Positions 34,025 to 43,549 of a stretch of 64,000 nt of DNA are shown one piece after another. The DNA comes from Lachnospiraceae bacterium (lineage in GTDB: Bacteria; Bacillota; Clostridia; Lachnospirales; Lachnospiraceae). The stretch is from the NCBI GenBank assembly GCA_009911505.1, contig QXXL01000016.1, forward strand, positions 1 to 64,000, written 5' to 3'. A program made the position numbers and the translations under genes. Within the stretch, counting starts at the first letter, position 1; each line of letters opens with the position of its first letter. A model generated the notes under the pieces. The model worked only from the letters and a program-made list of their open reading frames with translations, did not search any database and had not been told where the DNA came from.

Positions 34025-36097
34025 CTATTCCATTGGCTGTGTTTCCGTACTTTCCGCATACGGATCATCATAGATAAATTCAGGCGTACTCCGGAATATA
34101 GAATTTCCGGAACCCATCTGGTTGACTACGACCGTATCGCCGTCCTTAACATCCTTTGCATTCATCCGAAGCCTGGAGCTGCTGATATATATGGTAGGTA
34201 CTTTTACGCCGTTTACATAAATCTTGCTCCAACGTGTAAAATTTTGCCCGCTTAATGTGATATAATCCGATGTCCCAGTGCGCCACATATTGACAATTGA
34301 GGTATCCTCAACCCCCATCACAAGATCTGAGGCGGGGTAAAGATCTTCCCCATGGTAAGCATGCCTGTCGCCGTAAAGCAAATCATACTGCAGGTGGTTA
34401 AGGCCCATAAGGTATCCTTCGCTTCCCTGTACATCCTGCTCTAAGCCGGCCTGTTCAAAGGTGAATATAGTACCCTCGTGGATATTAAGTGCATTTGTTG
34501 TACTCGCTAAAAGCTCATAAGCCGCCAGATCCGCATCCTGTTTTGCTAGCCCAAAATTATTCCAGGTTGCGTATTTGGTCAAAAAGGTATTGCCGGAAGC
34601 CAAGTCGCTTTCTTCTAAGCCCAGGCTTGGCAGGTGGTCGCCAAAAAATACGACAATCGTATTTTCACCGCGTTCGTCTAACGCGGTGGTTAAGTTATTG
34701 ATAAATTGATCCACCTCGTGAAGCATATTGACATAGTATTCCCACTGGTTGTTTGATGCCTCGTCCTTTGCCCCGGTGACTAAAACCTCGGGGTGTGCCA
34801 GCACTTTTTCCTTTGGGTAATCCCCATGCCCCTGCACAGTAATCGTATAAACAAAATCCGGCTGCCCTTCAGTTGCATCCATGGCCTTAACTGTTTCGTC
34901 AATCAGGATATCGTCCGTTGGCCAAGATCCCAGGGGCGTATATTCCCGGATGTCCATTAACTCCTTACTGGTGAAGGAATCAAAGCCCATCATAGAAAAT
35001 GCGTTTGCCCGGCTGTAAAAATTGCCTCCGTTGTTATGTACGACGTGTGTGCCATATCCGATTTTGGAAAGGTTGGACGCAATACTTTCACAGTCCGTCT
35101 GTTTTAAAATAGTCTTATAGGGATATTCCCCTGTCCCAAAATACTGCATGCTCATACCTGTTAGAATTTCAAATTCCGTATTAGCTGTCCCGGCGCCAAC
35201 TACCGGGACGGTAAGATAGCCCGAAGAAAAATCATTAGACAGCTTTCGGAAATTAGGAATCGGATCTTTGGAAAAATTCAAAAAATTCACCTCCGTCGGA
35301 TCAATAAATGATTCCAAAAGCACAACTACAATATTGGGTTTTGCTTCATTTGCGGTAGCTTCTTTTTTAGAAACCTGCTGCGCTGCAGTAACCGAATCTT
35401 CGGAATACCCCTTTGGCCTTGCCATTCCCCGGTCTATGACGCTGGTAGAAAAACCGTATACAAATCCATAATTTTCATACCCTTGTGCAATATTGGCAAA
35501 ATAGCTTGCTAGTATATTGGAATTCTGCGCCGCCTGTGTTGTAACTGGAAGCATTAAAAAACAAAAACCCACCAGGCAGGGAGTCAGGATCTTCTTGCGC
35601 TCCCCTTGGAATTTTGGCCCTTTAATAAACATATAAGTACAAAAAATGAAAAACAACGCCGTTACACATACAACGAGAGTAGCTTCCTGTGCCGTAAAAT
35701 AATTGGTATTCTGCATAGACAGCAGATCGTTAATGCATTTTAAATCCGTATATCCAAACGGCGTCACCCGGTTAGAAAGGATACATCCGTTGATTGTCCC
35801 CAAAAAGAGCCAGAACCCACAGATAATGATGCGCAAAAACGCCCGCCTGCGGATTAAATATACCAGCGAAAGTGATGCAAAGATAATAAAGGAATTATAT
35901 ACAAAAGCCAGCGTATGCCCGCCGAAAAAGCTAAGCGCTTTTAACACGGAATGCCTTGAAATCGCTTCAATTGTAAAACAAAGTACCATAGAAAGCAGTA
36001 CATGGATAAAAAGGGAATAACGGTTGAACACCGCTATAATACGTGCTTTTTTCTCTTGATTTATATGGAGTTTTGGGATTCTCTGCAATAGTTTCAT
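34025..36097 (-). CDS. LTA synthase family sulfatase-fold protein
   Basis: A protein of 690 residues. Five membrane helices in the first 200 residues are followed by an extracellular alkaline-phosphatase/sulfatase-fold domain. The catalytic threonine is in GAGTANTEFEILTG, metal ligands are in VVLLESFIDP and FFGDHLPSLG, and a His is in VQGHGDYP. LtaS-type enzymes transfer glycerol phosphate from phosphatidylglycerol to build lipoteichoic acid; related enzymes modify other glycans. A C-terminal extension of about 90 residues (from HAYHGEDLYPASD) ends in a beta-rich segment. The ATG at 36097 has AAGGAGG before it. Confidence 0.85.
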   Translation of the reverse strand: MKLLQRIPKLHINQEKKARIIAVFNRYSLFIHVLLSMVLCFTIEAISRHSVLKALSFFGGHTLAFVYNSFIIFASLSLVYLIRRRAFLRIIICGFWLFLGTINGCILSNRVTPFGYTDLKCINDLLSMQNTNYFTAQEATLVVCVTALFFIFCTYMFIKGPKFQGERKKILTPCLVGFCFLMLPVTTQAAQNSNILASYFANIAQGYENYGFVYGFSTSVIDRGMARPKGYSEDSVTAAQQVSKKEATANEAKPNIVVVLLESFIDPTEVNFLNFSKDPIPNFRKLSNDFSSGYLTVPVVGAGTANTEFEILTGMSMQYFGTGEYPYKTILKQTDCESIASNLSKIGYGTHVVHNNGGNFYSRANAFSMMGFDSFTSKELMDIREYTPLGSWPTDDILIDETVKAMDATEGQPDFVYTITVQGHGDYPKEKVLAHPEVLVTGAKDEASNNQWEYYVNMLHEVDQFINNLTTALDERGENTIVVFFGDHLPSLGLEESDLASGNTFLTKYATWNNFGLAKQDADLAAYELLASTTNALNIHEGTIFTFEQAGLEQDVQGSEGYLMGLNHLQYDLLYGDRHAYHGEDLYPASDLVMGVEDTSIVNMWRTGTSDYITLSGQNFTRWSKIYVNGVKVPTIYISSSRLRMNAKDVKDGDTVVVNQMGSGNSIFRSTPEFIYDDPYAESTETQPME

Positions 36098-36313
36098 AAT
36101 GTTCCTCCTTGTCAGTTGTTTCATGCAGGGCGGCATCCTATACAATCTTAATGCCACGCAATCAAGAATATAACTTAAAATGTTAAAAATCAAGGGAAAA
36201 AATCTATAAAAATTTCTTAAGAATTTCGTAAAAAACACTCAATATAAATAAATTATATGCCTGAATAAGGCTGTAATCTTAAAGCAGGCGGGGACGGCGC
36301 TTTTGTAATCCGC

Positions 36314-36333
36314 TTTTCACAATTGTGTGAAAA
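36314..36333. promoter_or_regulatory. Inverted repeat, possible operator
   Basis: TTTTCACA (36314-36321) and TGTGAAAA (36326-36333) are perfect inverted 8-mers 4 bases apart, 42 bp upstream of the exporter -35. The regulator is unknown. Confidence 0.45.
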
Positions 36334-36374
36334 TTAAAATTCTCTTAAATTATCTTAGTATTTATAAAAAACCA

Positions 36375-36403
36375 TTGACTTTTGCCATATTTTGCATTAC
36401 TGT
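36375..36403 (+). promoter_or_regulatory. Putative promoter of the MacB-type operon
   Basis: TTGACT (36375-36380), a 17-base spacer and TACTGT (36398-36403). Confidence 0.5.
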
Positions 36404-36447
36404 ACTAAGCAGATAATACAAACGAAATAAGCAGAAAGGAAAAAACT

Positions 36448-37197
36448 GTGGACACATTAATCGAAGTCAGAAATCTTATGAAGATTTACAACCCAGGCGA
36501 GAATGAAGTCCGCGCCTTAAACGACGTGTCGCTTCGGATTGCCAAGGGTGAATTTGTCGCCATCATTGGCCAATCCGGTTCTGGCAAGTCTACCTTTATG
36601 AATATGTTAGGCTGTTTGGATATTCCGACATCTGGAAGCTACTATCTGAACGGCAGAGACGTGGCAGGGCTTTCGGACGATGAACTTTCAGAGATCCGCA
36701 ACTTAGAAATCGGCTTTATCTTCCAGGGTTTTAACCTGATCCCCAATTTGACGGCGCTGGAAAATGTAGAGCTGCCCCTTATTTACCGGAATGTCCCGGC
36801 GGCAAAACGCTATGAAATGTCAGTTGCTTCCCTAAAGAAAGTGGGCTTATCAAACCGGATGGATCATAAGCCCTCGGAGATGTCGGGCGGGCAGCAGCAG
36901 CGTGTCGCAATTGCAAGGGCGCTTGCCGCAGCCCCTCCGGTGATATTGGCCGATGAGCCTACCGGGAACTTAGATTCGGCGTCAAGCAAAGAGATTATGC
37001 AGATTTTACGTGAACTGCACCAGGAAGGGAGGACTGTAATCCTGATTACCCACGATAATAAAATCGCGGCAAGCGCAAGGCGGGTCATAAGGATTATGGA
37101 CGGCAAAATCGTGTCGGATACCGATATGGGGCAGGATCAGGGGGGGTCCATTGAAGAGGTTGCAGCAAAAATAGAGACGGAAGGAATGAAGGAGTGA
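36448..37197 (+). CDS. ABC exporter ATPase, MacB/LolD-type
   Basis: A protein of 249 residues starting with GTG (AGAAAGGAAAA upstream). Walker A is GQSGSGKST, signature MSGGQQQRVAIARAL, Walker B VILADEPTGNLD. It belongs to the LolD/MacB-ATPase family that drives mechanotransmission exporters for peptides, lipoproteins or antibiotics. The adaptor and permease genes follow at 4 and 9 bases, so this is one operon. Confidence 0.92.
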   Translation: MDTLIEVRNLMKIYNPGENEVRALNDVSLRIAKGEFVAIIGQSGSGKSTFMNMLGCLDIPTSGSYYLNGRDVAGLSDDELSEIRNLEIGFIFQGFNLIPNLTALENVELPLIYRNVPAAKRYEMSVASLKKVGLSNRMDHKPSEMSGGQQQRVAIARALAAAPPVILADEPTGNLDSASSKEIMQILRELHQEGRTVILITHDNKIAASARRVIRIMDGKIVSDTDMGQDQGGSIEEVAAKIETEGMKE

Positions 37198-37201
37198 GAT
37201 T

Positions 37202-38854
37202 ATGTTTCAAAGAAAGAGCAAAACCGAAGCCGTGGCAGGGCACAGGCCCAAAAAGAAGACTAAGGCATGGAAAGTTATTGCAGCCGTAGTAGTCCTTGTG
37301 CTTATTATCCGTTTTATAGCAGGAATGTTTTTGGGTGGGCCAAAGGATTTGCGCCCGATGGTAACTACCGCAGAAGCCGCAACAGGGGATATTGTGTCTA
37401 CTTTAGACACCAGTGGGGTGATAGCAAGCGAGCTGACCCATGTCTATGCTTCCCCGGTGGACGCGCAGGTGGGAGAGATCCCGGTGGCATTGGGGGAAAG
37501 CGTAGAACGCGGGGATTTTCTATTGACATATGATACGGCGTCATTGCAGAAAAATTATGACATTGCCCAGCTTCAGGCAATGGCGGAGGATGCGACAGGC
37601 AATGATACCCTGGCAAAAAGCAGTGAAAGTGCGCGCGACCTCGCAGTGAGCGCCAGTGATATCCAGACACTTAAAGGGCAGATTGACGCATTAAATGCGG
37701 AAATTGCCAGCTTGCAGTCGCAGGCGACCGAAAATGAATTAGCAACCAATAACAATGCGGCAGCAAGCGAAGAAGTAAGCCGCTTAGAAGCGGAAGTAGA
37801 AAGCTTAGGCTCCCAGATTACGGCGCTTGAATCTAAAAAGGAGCAGGGCGGTATTTCTGAAAGGGAAAAGAGTGAATTAAAGGATTTGCGCAGCAGTAAA
37901 AAAGACAGGGAAAAATCTCTTGCGGCCAAGAAGAAGAAAGTCAGAAGTTCGGCAGAGCTTGCTAATAATATGACCAATATCCAGGCGCAGCTTTCCCAGA
38001 AGAATAGCCAGCTTGCAGAGCTGCAGGGCAAATTAGGCGAGGCCGAATCTAAAAACGCTTCCGCGGAAGCCGGCATATTATCCGAAGCTGCCAAAGCAAA
38101 TATCAGCTACAGCCAGCAGGCCAGCCACCTGACCTTGCAGCAGAGCGCCGACAACCTCTCCCGTGCCAAAGCAGGCGTAACGGCGGACTTTGACGGTATT
38201 GTTACCGAGATAGCAGTATCTGCCGGAACCATGGCGGCAGAGGGTACGCCGCTTATCACATTGGCAAGCGCAGGCGATATGTGTGTAGAGACTAAGGTTT
38301 CCAAATATAACCTGGCATCTATACAGACAGGGCAGACAGCCACTATCGTATTCCAGGAGAAGGAATACACTGGCAGCGTCCAAAACATCAGTAAAATTGC
38401 CCAGCAAGGCGAATCCGGCAGCGCCATGGTTATTGTCAAGGTACATATTGACAAACCAGACGACAGCCTGATACTTGGATTGGACGCTGAGGTGAAAATC
38501 GACCTGGGCTCGGCGCTTGGCGTCTTAGCCGTACCGATATCCGCTGTCAACTCTGATATGGAAGGGAATTTTGTCTATGTGGTGGAAAATGGGATTGTCG
38601 CAAAGAAATATGTTACAACCGGGCTTTCCTCCAAGGAAGAAATCGAAATCAAAAGCGGGATTGAGCTGGGCGAAAAAGTTATCACAACAGTAGATTCTAC
38701 AATTGTGGAGGGGCTTGAAGTGATCGAAGCCCCGGCAGAGCAATCCGGGGATGCAGAGGATGCAGGCAGCCCGTCGCCAGACGGGGATACAGAAGAAACA
38801 GACAGCCCGTCAAAGGCTGATCATGAAGATGCCCAACAGGATACGGCAGAATAG
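37202..38854 (+). CDS. HlyD/MacA-type membrane-fusion adaptor
   Basis: A protein of 550 residues. One membrane anchor (WKVIAAVVVLVLIIRFIAGMF) is followed by a split biotinyl-lipoyl domain (ASPVDAQVGEIPVALGESV and DGIVTEIAVSAGTMAAEGTP), a long coiled coil of about 180 residues and a beta-barrel domain (ATIVFQEKEYTGSVQNIS). The acidic Ser/Asp-rich tail (GDAEDAGSPSPDGDTEE) is disordered. In Firmicutes such adaptors bridge the permease to the cell wall. AAGGAG precedes the ATG. Confidence 0.9.
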   Translation: MFQRKSKTEAVAGHRPKKKTKAWKVIAAVVVLVLIIRFIAGMFLGGPKDLRPMVTTAEAATGDIVSTLDTSGVIASELTHVYASPVDAQVGEIPVALGESVERGDFLLTYDTASLQKNYDIAQLQAMAEDATGNDTLAKSSESARDLAVSASDIQTLKGQIDALNAEIASLQSQATENELATNNNAAASEEVSRLEAEVESLGSQITALESKKEQGGISEREKSELKDLRSSKKDREKSLAAKKKKVRSSAELANNMTNIQAQLSQKNSQLAELQGKLGEAESKNASAEAGILSEAAKANISYSQQASHLTLQQSADNLSRAKAGVTADFDGIVTEIAVSAGTMAAEGTPLITLASAGDMCVETKVSKYNLASIQTGQTATIVFQEKEYTGSVQNISKIAQQGESGSAMVIVKVHIDKPDDSLILGLDAEVKIDLGSALGVLAVPISAVNSDMEGNFVYVVENGIVAKKYVTTGLSSKEEIEIKSGIELGEKVITTVDSTIVEGLEVIEAPAEQSGDAEDAGSPSPDGDTEETDSPSKADHEDAQQDTAE

Positions 38855-38863
38855 GAGGCAGCC

Positions 38864-40093
38864 ATGTCACAGCTTTATGAATATCTGAAAATGGCGGTTT
38901 CCAACATCAGGGCAAACAAAATGCGATCTTTTCTTACCATGCTGGGTATCATCATTGGGATTTCATCTGTTATCCTGATTATGTCCCTTGGCAACGGCGC
39001 CAAGAATGTTATCACTGACCAGATGGCGGGTATCGCATCCGGCCAGATTGCCCTGTACACATTTGACAGCACAGGTTCCTATTATATTACAGAGGAAGAC
39101 ATCGAAGCGATCAAAGAGGTACCCGGAATCAAGGCCATTAACAGCTACATGTATGCTGACGGAAGCACCGTCACCCAAAAAGGTGAATTTACGGTATCCG
39201 CAAGCGCCCAGATGGCGTCCTTCCAGTACTTTTCCACAACGGGGATACTAAAGGGCAGGTATTTTAACGAATCTGAATATTTAGCAGGGGTGCCAGTCTG
39301 TGTAATTGGGGAAAACGATGCCGTGCGCCTGTTTGGCTCTACAGATGTGATTGGTATGAGCCTCAATGTGAATGTCTGGGGAATGGATATTTCTATGACA
39401 ATTGTCGGGGTAGAGGCCGCGGAAAAGGAGTCTATGTTTACCTTCACCTACGACAACACACCAGTTACTGTCTATTTTCCACTGACCGTATTTGAACAGG
39501 TATACGGCGTATCGGCGGCACCCTACTACCAGATTTATCTGCTGGCAGAACAAAACGCCGATACCGCGGCTATCACATCCCAGGTAGTAAACCTGTTAGA
39601 AAACAGGCACCAGTGTGCTGGAGAAGATATTTACCAGTATGAAAGCTTTAACGACTACCTTGCCACGGTAAACACCGTTATAAATGTCGTTACTATGTTA
39701 ATTTCACTTGTTGCCGCCATTTCCCTAATCGTAGGCGGTATCGGCGTCATGAACATTATGCTGGTATCTGTAACCGAACGTACCCGTGAAATCGGCATAC
39801 GGAAAGCCCTGGGGGCAAAAACGCGTTCTATTCTGCTGCAGTTTTTATCCGAATCGGCAATCATAACCATGATAGGCGGGCTGATTGGGATAGCAAGTGG
39901 AATAGCGGGGGCCTTTCTGGTTGCGAGGGTCGTAGCCGTAGTTAACCCAATGTTTACATTTACCCCGTCGGTAAGCATAGGCACAATTCTGGTTACAACG
40001 TTATTTTCCTCTGCAATTGGATTGTTTTTCGGTATTTATCCGGCAAGGAAGGCAGCAAAAATGAGCCCAATCGAGGCATTGCGGCGTAATTAA
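38864..40093 (+). CDS. ABC exporter permease, MacB-type
   Basis: A protein of 409 residues with four membrane helices: one N-terminal (FLTMLGIIIGISSVILIMSLG), a large extracellular MacB_PCD domain, then three C-terminal helices around GGIGVMNIMLVSVTERTREIGIRKALGAKT, the FtsX-fold signature. It works with the ATPase and adaptor just upstream. AGGAGG lies before the ATG. Substrate unknown. Confidence 0.92.
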   Translation: MSQLYEYLKMAVSNIRANKMRSFLTMLGIIIGISSVILIMSLGNGAKNVITDQMAGIASGQIALYTFDSTGSYYITEEDIEAIKEVPGIKAINSYMYADGSTVTQKGEFTVSASAQMASFQYFSTTGILKGRYFNESEYLAGVPVCVIGENDAVRLFGSTDVIGMSLNVNVWGMDISMTIVGVEAAEKESMFTFTYDNTPVTVYFPLTVFEQVYGVSAAPYYQIYLLAEQNADTAAITSQVVNLLENRHQCAGEDIYQYESFNDYLATVNTVINVVTMLISLVAAISLIVGGIGVMNIMLVSVTERTREIGIRKALGAKTRSILLQFLSESAIITMIGGLIGIASGIAGAFLVARVVAVVNPMFTFTPSVSIGTILVTTLFSSAIGLFFGIYPARKAAKMSPIEALRRN

Positions 40094-40101
40094 AACGAAA
40101 G

Positions 40102-40127
40102 GGGGGCAGACAGGTTTAATTGCCCCC
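40102..40127 (+). terminator. Possible terminator after the MacB-type operon
   Basis: GGGGGCA (40102-40108) pairs with TGCCCCC (40121-40127), 9 bases after the stop codon, but there is no U run. A longer alternative pairing of GACAGG with CCTGTC downstream exists and is followed by TTATAATT. Confidence 0.35.
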
Positions 40128-40199
40128 GCCTTCTTCTGGCAGCGCTGCCCGCCTGCCTGTCTTATAATTAACAATTATCAAATATTTCCCACAACCCTG

Positions 40200-40228
40200 T
40201 TGTCATTCCCCATATCCTGGGATATAAT
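40200..40228 (+). promoter_or_regulatory. Sigma-A promoter of the 138-residue gene
   Basis: TTGTCA (40200-40205), 17 bases, perfect TATAAT (40223-40228), 70 bases before the start codon at 40299. Confidence 0.7.
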
Positions 40229-40298
40229 ATTACGGAAGAAAATTTCACATCCCCCAAATTACCGCATATAGTATACTAATATTTTATACGGAGCGAGT

Positions 40299-40715
40299 AT
40301 GGTGAATCATTTCAGCGAACCATTTTTGCAGATGCCGGAACAGCCCGGCGGCAGGATGCCTTTTTATCTGACTTATCCGATGACGAATGTATACCAGGCG
40401 GAAAAAGAGTACGAGCGGGATATGGAACGTATAAAGGAATTGTATCCAAAGCGTATGAAAAAGCTGCTTGCATACGTGGAAGAAGAATGTGATAAAATGG
40501 AATACGAAGGAAGCATGATGTATGACGAATATCCGGATAAAGTGCTTTTGTACCGGACGGCAGCAGGCATTTATGATAAAGCAGTCCCCGTGCAGCAGGC
40601 GGAGTACAAAGGGGGCAGGGACCGGGATCTGATGGATGTGATACAGGTCCTTTTATATGATGAAATGTACCGCCGCCGGGGCAGGCGCAGGCGCTGCTGC
40701 CGCAGATGGTGGTAA
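40299..40715 (+). CDS. Uncharacterised protein with Arg/Cys-rich tail, 138 residues
   Basis: No signal peptide. The centre (YPKRMKKLLAYVEEECDKMEY, then GSMMYDEYPDK) is helical and acidic, and the protein ends RRRGRRRRCCRRWW. I recall similar unannotated proteins in Lachnospiraceae but know no function for them. The tail could bind nucleic acid, metal or a spore structure; none of this is shown. It has a clear promoter of its own. The following gene starts 89 bases later on the same strand. Confidence 0.75.
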   Translation: MVNHFSEPFLQMPEQPGGRMPFYLTYPMTNVYQAEKEYERDMERIKELYPKRMKKLLAYVEEECDKMEYEGSMMYDEYPDKVLLYRTAAGIYDKAVPVQQAEYKGGRDRDLMDVIQVLLYDEMYRRRGRRRRCCRRWW

Positions 40716-40804
40716 ACAGGGCTGCCAGAAAAAAGCCATGGCCTGTTTGTATCTGTACAGGGGGCCATGGCATATTTGGGATAAAAGAAAGGTGGAAGTG
40801 CGCC

Positions 40805-43330
40805 GTGAAAAAAGGGATAGTAAAGGTACTGGTGTTAGTTGCTGTGTTTTGCCTGGGGATAATCGGGTTTGGGCAGCTAACAAACCATTCTAACCGCGAT
40901 TTGACGACGGAAATGGCAGATGCAACGCTGCCAGTTGTTTCTTTATATATAAATGATATGGAAATTAATGAGCTGCGGGGCTATACGCAGGAGATGGACG
41001 GCGTTTATATGCGCGACTCAGTTGCGCCGGTTGGGAAAGAACGTATCCTGCCCATCCAGATACGCTCCTATGATACGAAGGTGGACGGGATATCTTATGA
41101 AATCAGAAGTCTGAGTACGGACAGGCTGGTTTCAGATACCGTGGTGGAAGGCTATAAGGAAGAAAAAGGCAAGATTACGGCAGATCTTGCTATTCAGAAC
41201 CTTTTGGAGGAAAACGAAGAATATCTTCTGATTCTAAAGCTTTCCTCCGGCAAAAATATCATTTATTATTATACGCGGATCATGGAAGAACGTGACTGCT
41301 ATACAGGGGAATGTGTCAGGTTTGCAATGGAGTTCCATACGAAGACGTTTGATAAAGCAGAGGCGGACAGCCTGGCTACTTACCTGGAGCCGGATGCTTC
41401 CGGGGATAATACAACTTTGGCAAAGGTCAATATCCATTCCAGCCTAAAGCAGGTGGCATGGGCGGATTTTGCGGGGAAACGGCTTACGACCCCTGTCCCT
41501 TCTATAAAAGAGATTAATAACTCTTATACAGTTGTCATACTCGATTACCTGGTGACATCCTCCGGTTTAAACGGGGAGCTGGAATATTATAATGTAGAAG
41601 AATATTACCGGATACGCTATACCAACGAGAGGATGTACCTTTTAAATTACGAAAGGAATATGGAGCAGATTTTCCGCGGGGAAAATCTAGAGGCGTATGA
41701 CAATTATATCCAGCTTGGTATCCGGGGGGAGGACGTGGAATTTACGCCCAATGAGAAAGGGGACATTGTAAGCTTTGTGCAGGGCGGCGAGCTATGGTGC
41801 TACAACCAGGCTAGCAGCCAGATTGCGCGTGTCTTTAGCTTTATGGGCAATGAAGGCATTGACGACAGGGAAAACTATAGGGAACATGACATTAGGATTA
41901 TTAATATCGACGAAACAGGCAGTATGGATTTTGTAGTTTACGGCTATATGAACAGCGGTGCCCATGAGGGGAAAGTGGGTATATGCGTGTACCACTACGA
42001 CAGTGTGGTTAACACGATTGAGGAAGAGCTGTTTATTCCGTCTAACAGGGGTTATCAGGTGATGAAAGCGGATTTGGGGCAGCTGATGTATAAGAATGCC
42101 CAGGGCGTGTTTTTTATGATGGTGGATGGGAATGTGTACCGGATTGAGCTGGCGACTATGGAGGTACAAGAATATATTACCGGTTTAAAAGCAGGGGCGT
42201 ATACCATTTCACAATCTCATCAGTATTTTGCGTGGACAGACAGTGAGGATCCCGATGCGTCCCCTGTTATCCATTTTATTGATTTGGAAAAAGAGGAGCG
42301 CAGAAAGGTTACGGCAGGGGGCGGGGAGTATTTAAAACCACTTGGGTTTATGGATGAGGATTTTGTATATGGCGTGGCAAGAAAATCCGATATCTACAAA
42401 GATCTTGCGGGCAATACAGTATTTCCCATGTACCAGGTCAGGATTGCTAACGCCAAATTTTTGGAAAATCTAAAATCATACGAGAAGGAAGGGTATTTTG
42501 TTTCCGGCATTGAAATTGAAGATTATATTATGTATTTAGACCGTATCCAGTTTAATGGGATAGCTTATGTGGAAGCGCCCCAGGATACTATTATGAACAG
42601 GGAGGGGGACAGCGGTACGGTGGTCGGCGTCCATACAACGGTAACTGAGGTAAAGGAAACACAGGTGCAGCTCACCCTTGTGGGGCCGGCAAAGGCTATA
42701 GCGGCAAAAGTGATGACCCCCAAAGAGATTGTCGTAGAGGAGGAGAGGGAAATTACGATAGAACATTCCGGCAAAGAGGGGTGTTATTATGCATATGCCA
42801 GGGGGGACGTACTTAAAGTGACAGAAAACCTCCCGGAAGCAATTGCAGCGGCAAATGAGGAAATGGGTGTTGTGATAGGCAAGAAACAGCAGTATATCTG
42901 GAAACGAGCCAGGAAATCCATACAGCCCGAAATTGAAGCGCGTGCCGGGGAGGAGGACGAGGGGGCTTCTTCTGTCGCCCAGTGTGTGAGCGGTATGCTG
43001 GTGCACGAATCAATCCATATTAATGTCGGGGCGCTGCTAGAACAGGGCAAAACCATAAAAGAGATTTTAGAAACAGCGATGGAGGACGTGATAGTGCTGG
43101 ATTTGATGGGGTGTTCACTCGAAGAGGTATTGTATTATGTCAATTTGGGTACTCCGGTGTTTGCGATGCGAAGCGATGCAGAAGCAGTACTTGTTACCGG
43201 GTATGATGCGCAGAATGTAATTTTGTACGATCCGTTGAAAGGGAAGGCAGAAAAAATGGGGCTTTCGGATGCGCAGCAGATGTTTGGGAATGTCGGAAAT
43301 GTGTTTTGCGGTTATATTATGGGGAGGTAG
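40805..43330 (+). CDS. Membrane-anchored propeller-like protein with C39-like C-terminal domain
   Basis: A protein of 841 residues from GTG 40805, chosen because it gives a clean signal anchor (VKVLVLVAVFCLGIIGFG) and has AAAGGTGG upstream. The middle 500 residues are rich in beta-strand repeats like those of a propeller (FAWTDSEDPDASPVIHFIDL, DFVYGVARKSD). The last 120 residues resemble a papain-like C39 peptidase: Q-C in SVAQCVSG and the AVLVTGYDAQNVILYDPLKG strand pair. The histidine usually found before VTGYD is absent, so activity is doubtful. No family name can be given with confidence. Confidence 0.7.
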   Translation: MKKGIVKVLVLVAVFCLGIIGFGQLTNHSNRDLTTEMADATLPVVSLYINDMEINELRGYTQEMDGVYMRDSVAPVGKERILPIQIRSYDTKVDGISYEIRSLSTDRLVSDTVVEGYKEEKGKITADLAIQNLLEENEEYLLILKLSSGKNIIYYYTRIMEERDCYTGECVRFAMEFHTKTFDKAEADSLATYLEPDASGDNTTLAKVNIHSSLKQVAWADFAGKRLTTPVPSIKEINNSYTVVILDYLVTSSGLNGELEYYNVEEYYRIRYTNERMYLLNYERNMEQIFRGENLEAYDNYIQLGIRGEDVEFTPNEKGDIVSFVQGGELWCYNQASSQIARVFSFMGNEGIDDRENYREHDIRIINIDETGSMDFVVYGYMNSGAHEGKVGICVYHYDSVVNTIEEELFIPSNRGYQVMKADLGQLMYKNAQGVFFMMVDGNVYRIELATMEVQEYITGLKAGAYTISQSHQYFAWTDSEDPDASPVIHFIDLEKEERRKVTAGGGEYLKPLGFMDEDFVYGVARKSDIYKDLAGNTVFPMYQVRIANAKFLENLKSYEKEGYFVSGIEIEDYIMYLDRIQFNGIAYVEAPQDTIMNREGDSGTVVGVHTTVTEVKETQVQLTLVGPAKAIAAKVMTPKEIVVEEEREITIEHSGKEGCYYAYARGDVLKVTENLPEAIAAANEEMGVVIGKKQQYIWKRARKSIQPEIEARAGEEDEGASSVAQCVSGMLVHESIHINVGALLEQGKTIKEILETAMEDVIVLDLMGCSLEEVLYYVNLGTPVFAMRSDAEAVLVTGYDAQNVILYDPLKGKAEKMGLSDAQQMFGNVGNVFCGYIMGR

Positions 43331-43380
43331 CTTTGTTCCTGTCCCCATGTCAAAATGGCCTTGTCAGATAGAATGGGTAT

Positions 43381-43414
43381 AAAAAGAGGATGCCTGGGCG
43401 GCGTCCTCTTTTTA
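43381..43414 (+). terminator. Rho-independent terminator
   Basis: AAAAAGAGGA (43381-43390) pairs with TCCTCTTTTT (43404-43413), with further GCC/GGC pairing inside. It is about 50 bases after the stop of the C39-like gene. Confidence 0.85.
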
Positions 43415-43447
43415 TTGGGATTTGCCCGGTAAATTTCTCCCACCCCC

Positions 43448-43476
43448 TTGATTGCCGTCTGCCAATTTAGTACAAT
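43448..43476 (+). promoter_or_regulatory. Promoter of the hybrid kinase gene
   Basis: TTGATT (43448-43453), 17 bases, TACAAT (43471-43476). Confidence 0.6.
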
Positions 43477-43549
43477 AGAAGCAAACAAACCCAACCACAA
43501 ATACGCTCTAAGTTCTTTATATAAGTTTCAGTCAAAGAAAGGCAAGACG

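Larger units (their letters stand above)
36098..36447. other. Divergent intergenic region, 350 bp
   Basis: AT-rich, between the minus-strand LTA-synthase-like gene and the plus-strand exporter operon. It holds the exporter promoter and a TTTTCACA/TGTGAAAA inverted repeat, both listed separately. On the minus strand TTGATT with TATAGG 17 bases on is a weak promoter candidate. No gene is seen. Confidence 0.6.
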
